Source of the DNA: Minisyncoccota bacterium
GTDB taxonomy: Bacteria; Patescibacteriota; Minisyncoccia; Phycocordibacterales; JACZSL01
Direction: 5' to 3'
DNA length: 20,468 bases
Assembly (NCBI GenBank): GCA_028280145.1
Contig: JANQMM010000035.1
Span: 1 to 20,468 of the forward strand
Shown here: positions 16,201-20,468 of the stretch, one piece after another
Layout of the letters: each line of letters opens with the position of its first letter
Numbering within the stretch: position 1 is the stretch's first letter
Notes under the pieces: model-generated
Database searches by the model: none
Seen by the model: the letters and a program-made list of their open reading frames with translations, nothing else
What the model was told of the DNA's origin: nothing
Position numbers and translations under genes: made by a program

Positions 16201-16412
16201 CACTTTGGCTCACCAATCTCGAAACTGGAAAATTCCAGATCAAATTTTTTGCCTGAATAATCTGAAAGAGGCGAAAACTCTTTTATGACTTCGGCAATTC
16301 CCTCTTTTATGAGCCACTCAAATGACTCGATCTGAGGATAGACCAGGTTAGGAAGTTCAACGCGCGGCTTGATGTAACGCTCGAAGTACTTCTTCTCTCG
16401 CTTTTTTTGCAT
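13236..16412 (-). CDS. rpoB: RNA polymerase beta subunit RpoB
   Basis: The beta subunit forms the active-site cleft with beta'. Conserved blocks include [30 protein letters not shown], split here as [10 protein letters not shown] and [10 protein letters not shown] (about 403-428), the catalytic-region segments [11 protein letters not shown] and [20 protein letters not shown], and the C-terminal [20 protein letters not shown]. At 1058 residues it lacks the big insertions of the E. coli protein. I chose the ATG at 16412 because GGTGG lies 2 nt before it; a TTG at 16421 is possible but would include that site. The rifampicin-binding cluster (residues 381-402) departs from the common sequence at several drug-contact positions. 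It is transcribed from the consensus promoter at 16634-16662 through a leader of about 215 nt. Confidence 0.98.
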   Translation of the reverse strand: [1058 protein letters not shown]

Positions 16413-16627
16413 AACCACCAAAAAGATTAATGACTCACAATAGATGTATGCAGAGAAACAAAACCCTCACTCCTTACAAGGTTTGTTGGGCAAGAAAAAA
16501 CCGCCCACCTCTACGACTATCTATTGAAAGACAACAAGATATAAAAAAACGTATTCTTTTACGCTTATTTATGAAAATTAGTAAAAAATTGAATTCTGGG
16601 GCCGTAACTCAATCTAGTTCAGAATTA
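16413..16627 (-). promoter_or_regulatory. Long 5' leader of the rpoB transcript
   Basis: About 215 nt separate the predicted start site from the rpoB ATG. Two mutually exclusive stems can form in it: TGGGC with GCCCA (16487-16507) and GGTTT with AAACC (about 16480-16502). A strong TAAGGAG (about 16472-16478) precedes a possible 8-codon TTG-started reading frame ending in TGA. No known RNA family was recognised. No full gene is supported on either strand here. Confidence 0.4.
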
Positions 16628-16633
16628 GGCGAA

Positions 16634-16662
16634 AGTATACAGGTATCGCTACTGGCTGTCAA
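16634..16662 (-). promoter_or_regulatory. Consensus sigma-70 promoter of rpoB-rpoC
   Basis: TTGACA (16662-16657), a 17-bp spacer and TATACT (16639-16634) on the minus strand. The -35 is perfect and the -10 has one mismatch. It points into rpoB and probably serves the whole rpoBC-dnaG-rpoD run, since no comparable promoter is visible further downstream. Confidence 0.8.
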
Positions 16663-16824
16663 TCTTTCTTTTCGCTTCGTTAAGCCAGAACTCGCTCACC
16701 CAGACCTTCTCAAAACTTGTTATACTCCCATTTCGGCCTAAAAACTGGATAAGAAGTGGATTTCTTCATGCATAACCCTTGTATAACACTGTGGATTAAA
16801 ATGTGAATAATTACGATGTCGCCA
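16663..16824. other. Gene-free AT-rich stretch with DnaA-box-like words
   Basis: No credible gene is present on either strand. Two words differ from the DnaA box TGTGGATAA by one base each: TGTGGATTA (16790-16798) and TGTGAATAA (16802-16810). A weaker match is at 16744-16752. Whether they mean anything is open. Confidence 0.3.
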
Positions 16825-16853
16825 TTGACGCTTGTATATTCCTGATGCATATT
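16825..16853 (+). promoter_or_regulatory. Possible plus-strand promoter of a short transcript
   Basis: TTGACG (16825-16830), a 17-bp spacer and CATATT (16848-16853) point to the right. Only the hairpin at 16902-16917 lies downstream before an oppositely oriented gene. If active, the promoter would yield an RNA of roughly 70 nt. Confidence 0.35.
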
Positions 16854-16859
16854 TGCCCT

Positions 16860-16930
16860 CAGAAACACAACACGAGCAGACACAAGAAAGAATAGAGAAA
16901 AGCCCGCGGAAGCGGGCCCTCTTTGTTTTG
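16860..16930 (+). ncRNA. Candidate small RNA (promoter plus terminator, no reading frame)
   Basis: The interval runs from the predicted start of the 16825-16853 promoter to the U-rich tail cctctttgtttt of the hairpin at 16902-16917. No conserved RNA family is recognised and there is no short ORF with a Shine-Dalgarno site. The hairpin may serve only the minus-strand gene, in which case this RNA does not exist. Confidence 0.25.
16902..16917. terminator. Intrinsic terminator, GC stem with GGAA tetraloop (plus-strand view)
   Basis: GCCCGC-ggaa-GCGGGC. On the minus strand the stem is followed by ttttctctattctttcttg and lies 41 bp after the stop of the small secreted-protein gene, a good terminator context. 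On the plus strand cctctttgtttt follows, so it may work both ways. Confidence 0.75.
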
Positions 16931-16958
16931 ATGTCACACACCCGAACGTTTGAAGTAT

Positions 16959-17330
16959 TCAAAAAAGTTCGGTCATGTCTACTTCTTCGAATTTTTCGAG
17001 CGTGCGCCGTACCGCGCTCACCACAAACGTGGAAGGAAGATATTCCGACTCGACATCAACCTGTGCGCCTATTTGATAGATACCACTCTTCGTCTTGCCT
17101 TCAGCGGTGATCAAGACCTCGACCGCTTGAGCCTCGGTGGCCTCAATCTCAGTTCGTCGAAGTTCCACTTTTGCGGGTGTGGAAAAATCATACTCTTTGA
17201 TCTCTTGTTCAATTACGTTCCTCGCCTCAGTTGTGATCTCGCCACCAACCACAACGATTTCTGTCGCATATGCCGGAAGCCAGCAGAACCCGAGAAAAAG
17301 CAAGAGAATGATTGAAAGGACAAATTTCAT
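16959..17330 (-). CDS. Small exported protein of unknown function
   Basis: The 123-residue protein has a classic signal peptide: MKF, a hydrophobic core of about 13 residues, and a likely signal-peptidase I site after PAYA (about residue 22). The mature ~100 residues (TEIVVVGGEITTEARN and onward) show alternating strand-like segments and look like a small alpha/beta domain. No family is recognised. The ATG at 17330 is chosen because GGGAG lies 7-8 nt upstream; an upstream start at 17351 would only add MRTGRLV. It has its own promoter (17366-17394) and terminator (16902-16917), so it is a single-gene unit between trmD and rpoB. Its stop codon is TGA, the only TGA among the genes here, which shows that TGA is not recoded in this organism. 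Confidence 0.75.
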   Translation of the reverse strand: MKFVLSIILLLFLGFCWLPAYATEIVVVGGEITTEARNVIEQEIKEYDFSTPAKVELRRTEIEATEAQAVEVLITAEGKTKSGIYQIGAQVDVESEYLPSTFVVSAVRRTLEKFEEVDMTELF

Positions 17331-17365
17331 GACAAGTCTCCCGGTTCTCATTCATGTACCGACTT

Positions 17366-17394
17366 ACTAAATCAATTATGCTCCTTGTTGTCAA
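17366..17394 (-). promoter_or_regulatory. Promoter of the small exported protein gene
   Basis: TTGACA (17394-17389), a 17-bp spacer and TTTAGT (17371-17366) on the minus strand. The start site would be near 17359, giving a leader of about 29 nt that contains the GGGAG ribosome-binding site. Confidence 0.6.
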
Positions 17395-17399
17395 TAAAT

Positions 17400-17420
17400 C
17401 GGAGGCGTTGGACGTCTCCG
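17400..17420 (-). terminator. Hairpin after trmD, probable terminator
   Basis: CGGAG-(g)CG-ttgga-CG(t)-CTCCG begins 3 bp after the trmD stop codon in the minus direction. Only a short atttattg follows, so termination may be partial. It overlaps the region just upstream of the next promoter. Confidence 0.5.
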
Positions 17421-17423
17421 AAA

Positions 17424-18065
17424 TTATTTCTTCTTATTTGCTCTCCATTCCTCTATTTTTTTGTGGTGTCCCGAGACGAGCACTTTCGGAACCTTATACG
17501 TCTTTCCCTTGAAAGAAAATGCCTCGGGGCGTGTGTAGACTTCTGAGCTTGCAGTTCGTCCTTCTTCAACCGAGCCAAAATTTCCGAGCACCCCTTCGAT
17601 CTGTCGTGAGACCGCATCAAGCACCACCATTGCAGGCAGTTCCCCACCCGTTAAAATGAATGGTCCGATCGATATTGGATCTGCTTTGAATATTTTTCGC
17701 ACGCGCACGTCAACGCCTTCATATCGCCCGCAGATCAAAACGATATGTTTATGCTTTTTTGCGTATGTTTTTGCCTTTTTATTATCAAACTGTTTTCCGT
17801 CAGCCGCAAAGAAAATTATTTTTACATCCTTTTTTCTCCCCACCGCTTTTCGAATAGCCTTCACCACGGAGACAGGTTCCATTACCATGCCGGGACCACC
17901 TCCATACGGTTTTTGATCTACACGCTTATGCTTGTCTTTTGTAAAATCGCGAGGATTGTAAAATGATACCTTTATTTTTTTGTCTTTGATCGCTCGCCCG
18001 ATGATCGAGTCGTTGATGTATGAGCCAAAACTCTCCGGAAACAGCGTTATGATATGAAAATGCAT
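17424..18065 (-). CDS. trmD: tRNA (guanine-N1)-methyltransferase TrmD, divergent
   Basis: TrmD methylates G37 next to the anticodon of certain tRNAs using S-adenosylmethionine and so prevents +1 frameshifts. The SPOUT trefoil-knot motifs are present: YGGGPGMVM (54-62), CGRYEGVDVRV (112-122) and SIGPFILTGGELPAMVVLDAVSR, of which ILTGGELPAM and DAVSR (Arg154) are fully typical. Residue numbers run in step with the E. coli protein up to Gly161. Differences are clear after that: the usual catalytic Asp169 in the interdomain loop aligns with Gly169, with Glu167 and Glu168 next to it, and the loop is about 4 residues shorter before VYTRPE. Asp135-Tyr136 is Pro-Phe. The C-terminal domain ends soon after EEWR, giving 213 residues instead of about 250. 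The ATG is preceded by AAGGTG at 5 nt. Confidence 0.95.
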   Translation of the reverse strand: MHFHIITLFPESFGSYINDSIIGRAIKDKKIKVSFYNPRDFTKDKHKRVDQKPYGGGPGMVMEPVSVVKAIRKAVGRKKDVKIIFFAADGKQFDNKKAKTYAKKHKHIVLICGRYEGVDVRVRKIFKADPISIGPFILTGGELPAMVVLDAVSRQIEGVLGNFGSVEEGRTASSEVYTRPEAFSFKGKTYKVPKVLVSGHHKKIEEWRANKKK

Positions 18066-18083
18066 GAGTGCACCTTACCACAC

Positions 18084-18112
18084 AAAAAACCACCCGAGAA
18101 GGGTGGTTTTTT
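18084..18112. terminator. Strong bidirectional intrinsic terminator 18 nt before trmD
   Basis: The perfect 12-bp stem AAAAAACCACCC / GGGTGGTTTTTT has loop gagaa. On the minus strand the U-run TTTTTT is followed almost at once by the trmD Shine-Dalgarno site. There is no room for a promoter between this stem and the trmD start, so trmD must depend on read-through. Confidence 0.85.
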
Positions 18113-18131
18113 GATCTTGTTTTGTTAAACC

Positions 18132-18497
18132 TTATATTTTCAGGTCTTCCATTGCTTCGTCCACCGACTTTGTCGCTTCTGAAATTGCGTTCGTGTCATC
18201 TTCCTCCTCAGAAGAATCAGTGTTCTCTTCTGTGGTAGCCGGTCGTGAGCCGCCCTCAGGTTCGTTAATCTTCAAGTTAACGCGAGCGTTGTTCTTCATA
18301 CCGACAACCCTAAGGAGTGTTCGGATTGCTTTTGCGGTATTTCCCGATCGTCCGATAATTTTGCCCATGTCCTCCGGGTGTACGTCGAGAGTCAATAGAA
18401 CGCCCATTTCATCTACTACTCGGTCGACTTTTACATCTTCTGGTCTATCTACCAGCGCTTTCACTACATGTTCAAGAAATGCTTGATCTGAATCCAT
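18132..18497 (-). CDS. khpA: KH-domain RNA-binding protein KhpA (YlqC/UPF0109 family) with acidic tail
   Basis: The first ~80 residues are a single type II KH domain with the RNA-binding GXXG loop IIGRSGNTAKAIR (Gly49-Gly52). KhpA pairs with KhpB in some Gram-positive bacteria and affects RNA fate and cell elongation; that partner is not in the window. The normal protein is about 75-80 residues. Here about 38 more follow, rich in Glu, Asp, Ser and Thr (TTEENTDSSEEEDD and onward). The ATG at 18497 has AAGG only 2 nt upstream. A promoter-like pair, TTGTCG-16-GATAAT, precedes it closely. Position between rpsP and trmD is the usual one in many bacteria. The family assignment is firm; the tail function is unknown. 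Confidence 0.92.
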   Translation of the reverse strand: MDSDQAFLEHVVKALVDRPEDVKVDRVVDEMGVLLTLDVHPEDMGKIIGRSGNTAKAIRTLLRVVGMKNNARVNLKINEPEGGSRPATTEENTDSSEEEDDTNAISEATKSVDEAMEDLKI

Positions 18498-18510
18498 AAC
18501 CTTTCAATTC

Positions 18511-18538
18511 ATTATCTTTATATATTCCTATACGACAA
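18511..18538 (-). promoter_or_regulatory. Likely khpA promoter
   Basis: TTGTCG (18538-18533), a 16-bp spacer and GATAAT (18516-18511) on the minus strand. This would start transcription about 6-8 nt before the ATG, which fits the very short Shine-Dalgarno spacing. A further TATACT occurs upstream near 18557-18562. Confidence 0.4.
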
Positions 18539-18611
18539 TATTAGGAACTGGACTTCAGTATACCGTGATTTCGGAAAAAAGCGAGGTTGTTTTGCGTATG
18601 TATGAAAAGAA

Positions 18612-18629
18612 CGGCTCCAAAAGGAGCCG
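18612..18629 (-). terminator. Intrinsic terminator after the two-TM protein gene
   Basis: The stem CGGCTCC / GGAGCCG has a 4-nt loop. On the minus strand it is followed by ttcttttc. It lies 57 bp after the stop of the gene at 18686-19312 and separates that unit from khpA. Confidence 0.75.
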
Positions 18630-18685
18630 CTCTGCGTGAGTGTTGATAGCTCGATATTCTTAGTTGTTCTCAGTCGAACCCCTTG

Positions 18686-19312
18686 CTATCGATCTTTTGT
18701 TTGATCGAAGAATTTCTTGTAACCACCGGAAACAAGGCCTAAACGATCAAAGGTGTCATACATCTTACCGAACTCCAGGCGGACGTCATCGAGCCTCGGA
18801 TGAATGTCGTTTTCATTCTGTAATTCGAGGATCTCACCCGCCTTTTTGGTTAAGGCGCTCTCTACCAAGCGTCTGAGTACCTCCGTTTCCAGACGCAATA
18901 CGGCCTGCCGAGAGACAGAAGCCTCCTCTGCCACCCCATACAAAACGTCAAGGTCTGTCAGGAACTGCTTTATACTCGTTTTGTACCTGTCTTCACGAAT
19001 ACTGCGTATGGATCCCGACAAAAAGAAGAGTACCCCGGGAGCAAGGAAAAGAATCGTAAGGAGGAGTGTTGTGGCACTGTCTAGCGGGCGATACCCTTCA
19101 ATGCCAATCTTCCAACCTGCCAACGCGACAATGATCCACCCGAAACCTCCCAGGATCAAGTTGATAGAGTTCCTCTCCTCCTTGCTCCACTTGAGGGCCA
19201 AGGCAACGGGGTTGCTGCCTGTTTTCCTCTCATATGAGAACTCAAAAACGGGATTGAGCACTCGATCATACACGACCTTTACAAGGTCCTGTCGTACACC
19301 GATGTAGTTCAT
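18686..19312 (-). CDS. Two-TM membrane protein of unknown function
   Basis: The 208-residue protein is not recognised as any family. It has a charged N-terminal ~45 residues and two adjacent hydrophobic helices (about 50-70, NLILGGFGWIIVALAG; and about 80-102, TTLLLTILFLAPGVLFFLSG). A ~100-residue charged, mostly helical C-terminal part follows (EEASVSRQAVLRLETEVLRR and onward), probably cytoplasmic. The ATG at 19312 has AGAGG about 8 nt upstream. It interrupts the rpsP-khpA-trmD neighbourhood and carries its own promoter, structured leader and terminator. GC content in a sampled 60-bp stretch is near 50%, perhaps a little above its neighbours. Acquisition as a unit is possible but unproven. 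Confidence 0.75.
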   Translation of the reverse strand: MNYIGVRQDLVKVVYDRVLNPVFEFSYERKTGSNPVALALKWSKEERNSINLILGGFGWIIVALAGWKIGIEGYRPLDSATTLLLTILFLAPGVLFFLSGSIRSIREDRYKTSIKQFLTDLDVLYGVAEEASVSRQAVLRLETEVLRRLVESALTKKAGEILELQNENDIHPRLDDVRLEFGKMYDTFDRLGLVSGGYKKFFDQTKDR

Positions 19313-19446
19313 TTGAAGAACCTCTGCCTTAAGCTGACCGTTCGTGGTCGAACAATGGAGGCGCTCGTGCCTCTTTTCCCTAAAGGTTTTCGGTCCAAAG
19401 GAAAAAGCTCATCGTTCGATAACACACCAAGGCGACTGTGTTATGT
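19313..19446 (-). promoter_or_regulatory. Structured 5' leader of the two-TM protein gene
   Basis: The predicted start near 19446 gives a leader of about 133 nt. It opens with a stem ATAACACA / TGTGTTAT (19419-19444). Further stems are GAGGC / GCCTC (19358-19373) and GACC / GGTC (about 19336-19349). The last part carries AGAGG before the ATG. No known riboswitch is recognised. Confidence 0.4.
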
Positions 19447-19452
19447 GCTCGG

Positions 19453-19480
19453 ATTATACAACAGTATTATAAAAAAGCAA
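19453..19480 (-). promoter_or_regulatory. Promoter of the two-TM protein gene
   Basis: TTGCTT (19480-19475), a 16-bp spacer and a perfect TATAAT (19458-19453) on the minus strand, in the gap after the rpsP stop codon. A second TATAAT-like word lies inside the spacer. Confidence 0.6.
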
Positions 19481-19504
19481 TTTAGTGGTCTTTTGTAGAA
19501 AAGT

Positions 19505-20128
19505 TTATACGACTTCTTCTTTTTTGTCGTTTTTTGTCGCCCCTTCGTCTGTCTCCTTTTGAGTAGGTGGTTCTGCCTCTGTCTCTTCTGGAGCTTTTTC
19601 CTGAGCTTTCTTTTCCTTTTCAGCCGGAGCCTCCTTGGTTGACTCTTCCTCTTCCTTTGACTCGCCTTCCGAAGACACACTCTTCTTTTCTTCGCTTTGA
19701 GCAGACGTTTTCTTCTCGATCGGAGCGTCGTCTGTCGGAGTCTTCGTAGCTTCCTGCGCGGAAGCTTCTTCAGTGTTTGATGTGTCCTCTTTTACGGATG
19801 TCTCTGCCGGAGGAACTTCGGCAGGCGCATCAGAGTCTTCTGAGTCTTTAACAATAGGAGTCTTCTTTCCAAGAGGATTCACTTTTTTGGCATCAATAAC
19901 CTTTTCATTCACAAGAATATTGTGAACAGTATCCGAAACTTGCGCCCCTTGAGCGATCCAGTGTTTTACCCGCTCGCCGTCCACTGTTGTTTGCTTTAGA
20001 CGTGGATTGTATGAGCCAAGCATTTCAATGTAGTTCCGGCTTTTTGGTCCCTTGGTACTTTCAATGACCACCATCCTAAAAGATGGGTCATTTCTTCGTC
20101 CGACGCGTTGTAGTCGTACTTTTAACAT
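19505..20128 (-). CDS. rpsP: Ribosomal protein S16 with a long low-complexity C-terminal tail
   Basis: Residues 1-88 are a complete small-subunit protein S16, with MLKVRLQRVGRRNDPSFRMVV split here as MLKVRLQRVG and NDPSFRMVV, then LGSYNPR and the segment VKHWIAQGAQVSDTVHNIL. S16 binds 16S rRNA and helps early 30S assembly. The usual length is 80-100 residues, but here about 118 residues follow, made mostly of Glu, Lys, Ala, Thr, Ser and Pro, with no predicted fold. The frame is kept open through this repetitive stretch, so it is likely translated. Codons gaa/gag, aag/aaa and act/aca are mixed, which argues against simple slippage expansion. The start has no Shine-Dalgarno site; its promoter implies a nearly leaderless mRNA. 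Confidence 0.95.
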   Translation of the reverse strand: MLKVRLQRVGRRNDPSFRMVVIESTKGPKSRNYIEMLGSYNPRLKQTTVDGERVKHWIAQGAQVSDTVHNILVNEKVIDAKKVNPLGKKTPIVKDSEDSDAPAEVPPAETSVKEDTSNTEEASAQEATKTPTDDAPIEKKTSAQSEEKKSVSSEGESKEEEESTKEAPAEKEKKAQEKAPEETEAEPPTQKETDEGATKNDKKEEVV

Positions 20129-20137
20129 GTAGGCCGT

Positions 20138-20166
20138 AGAATACCAAAGTAAGCTAGGTCGGTCAA
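20138..20166 (-). promoter_or_regulatory. rpsP promoter, near-leaderless
   Basis: TTGACC (20166-20161), a 17-bp spacer and TATTCT (20143-20138) on the minus strand. The -10 box ends 9 nt before the ATG at 20128, so the mRNA would begin only about 3 nt before the start codon. Confidence 0.55.
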
Positions 20167-20193
20167 TACACAGAGGTAACTGTAAAATGGTAA

Positions 20194-20215
20194 AGGCCCC
20201 TATAAAAAGGGGCCT
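20194..20215 (-). terminator. Intrinsic terminator upstream of rpsP
   Basis: The stem AGGCCCC / GGGGCCT has loop tataaaaa. On the minus strand it is followed by ttaccattttac. It lies 27 bp after the stop codon of the truncated gene at the right edge and isolates rpsP from it. Confidence 0.75.
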
Positions 20216-20242
20216 CGTGAAAATTTCACACGAAGGATGAGG

Positions 20243-20467
20243 TTACCGTTTCTTGGTCTCTTTGCCTCCCCGGTGGAGAACCTTTCCCCGTCTGGGACAG
20301 AAAACAATCCCGCGAGCCATCTCACCGTCCCGCACGCGCGTGAGTTCCTCAGCGCGCCTCTTTGCAGAAACAAGATCGGTGGCCTTGCCTGCTTCACGCA
20401 TCCCCTGAGATCCCCTGGCGGCAGAGACGTACTCTACCAAAACGATGAATGCATCGGTAGTTGGTAT
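20243..20467 (-). CDS. 3' part of a hypothetical gene (truncated by window edge)
   Basis: An open frame enters from the right edge and ends at TAA (20243-20245). It covers at least 74 codons, with residues such as FIVLVEYVSAARG, RRAEELTRVRDGEMARG and IVFCPRRGKVLHRGG. The Arg/Lys-rich C-terminus and the terminator 27 bp later support a real gene. The first possible start inside the window (TTG at 20440) need not be the true one, since the frame is open to the edge. The product is not recognised. An overlapping frame at 20200-20397 runs into the terminator and is unlikely. Confidence 0.5.
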   Translation of the reverse strand: MPTTDAFIVLVEYVSAARGSQGMREAGKATDLVSAKRRAEELTRVRDGEMARGIVFCPRRGKVLHRGGKETKKR

Positions 20468-20468
20468 A

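Noticed and set aside
16596..16632. tRNA-like start (ggggccgtaactcaat) in the rpoB leader
   Set aside because: It resembles an acceptor and D-arm, but no anticodon stem, T-loop (GGTTCGAATCC type) or matching 3' acceptor follows.
16430..16741. Plus-strand 103-residue frame in the rpoB upstream gap
   Set aside because: It overlaps the consensus rpoB promoter and leader on the other strand and shows no recognisable protein features.
18804..19307. Plus-strand 167-residue open frame opposite the two-TM protein
   Set aside because: The minus-strand frame has clear membrane segments, a ribosome site, a promoter and a terminator. The plus-strand frame has none of these.
19490..19503. CTTTT-gtag-AAAAG hairpin after rpsP as terminator
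   Set aside because: The 5-bp stem is almost only A-T pairs and weak. It may be incidental.
20200..20397. 65-residue frame overlapping the right-edge gene
   Set aside because: It runs into the terminator stem at 20194-20215. The overlapping frame ending at 20243 has better composition and position.
1..20468. Recoding of TGA as glycine (as in some CPR lineages)
   Set aside because: All large genes read through without in-frame TGA, and the exported-protein gene ends in TGA at a sensible place followed by a terminator.
1..20468. CRISPR array, toxin-antitoxin pair or phage genes
   Set aside because: No regularly spaced direct repeats, cas-like proteins, toxin families or phage structural genes are seen. 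The content is core genes plus one RAYT unit.

Overview
The window reads as a chromosomal core region of a Candidate Phyla Radiation (Patescibacteria, probably Parcubacteria-like) bacterium. This is inference. It rests on compact RNA polymerase subunits, a primary sigma factor with a lysine-rich N-terminus, low-complexity tails on small RNA-binding proteins, many genes without a clear Shine-Dalgarno site, and a divergent TrmD. Standard stop codons are used, including one TGA.

Layout from left to right. Positions 1-711 hold the tail of an unidentified plus-strand gene and a DEDDy 3'-5' exonuclease. Positions 735-2341 hold a divergent pair: uppP (undecaprenyl diphosphate phosphatase, minus) and a membrane-anchored DsbA-like oxidoreductase (plus). 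From 2438 to the right edge every recognised gene is on the minus strand. In transcription order, from right to left, these are: a truncated hypothetical gene; rpsP (S16 with a long tail); a two-TM protein of unknown function; khpA; trmD; a small secreted protein; rpoB; rpoC; dnaG; rpoD; a REP-associated (Y1/RAYT) transposase; and a UvrD-like helicase-nuclease.

The central block rpoB-rpoC-dnaG-rpoD joins transcription and replication-priming genes in one direction. It is driven by a consensus sigma-70 promoter (TTGACA-17-TATACT) about 220 bp upstream of rpoB. The rpsP-khpA-trmD block is the usual translation/tRNA-modification neighbourhood, but a self-contained unit (promoter, structured leader, membrane protein, terminator) sits between rpsP and khpA, and a strong intrinsic terminator lies only 18 nt before trmD.

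The most unusual locus is the RAYT unit at 5494-6233. The palindrome CCAGTGGTCCAACCACTGG occurs directly after the rpoD stop codon, twice inside the transposase reading frame (both times read as SGWTT), and as an inverted doublet directly after the transposase stop codon. The second strong anomaly is rpoD: sigma region 1.1 lies upstream of the first usable start codon in its frame and can only be reached from the preceding lysine-rich frame by a -1 shift. Other points of note are a heptad-based inverted repeat between rpoC and dnaG, an RpoB rifampicin pocket that lacks several contact residues, a TrmD without the usual catalytic Asp, and a possible small RNA between rpoB and the secreted-protein gene.
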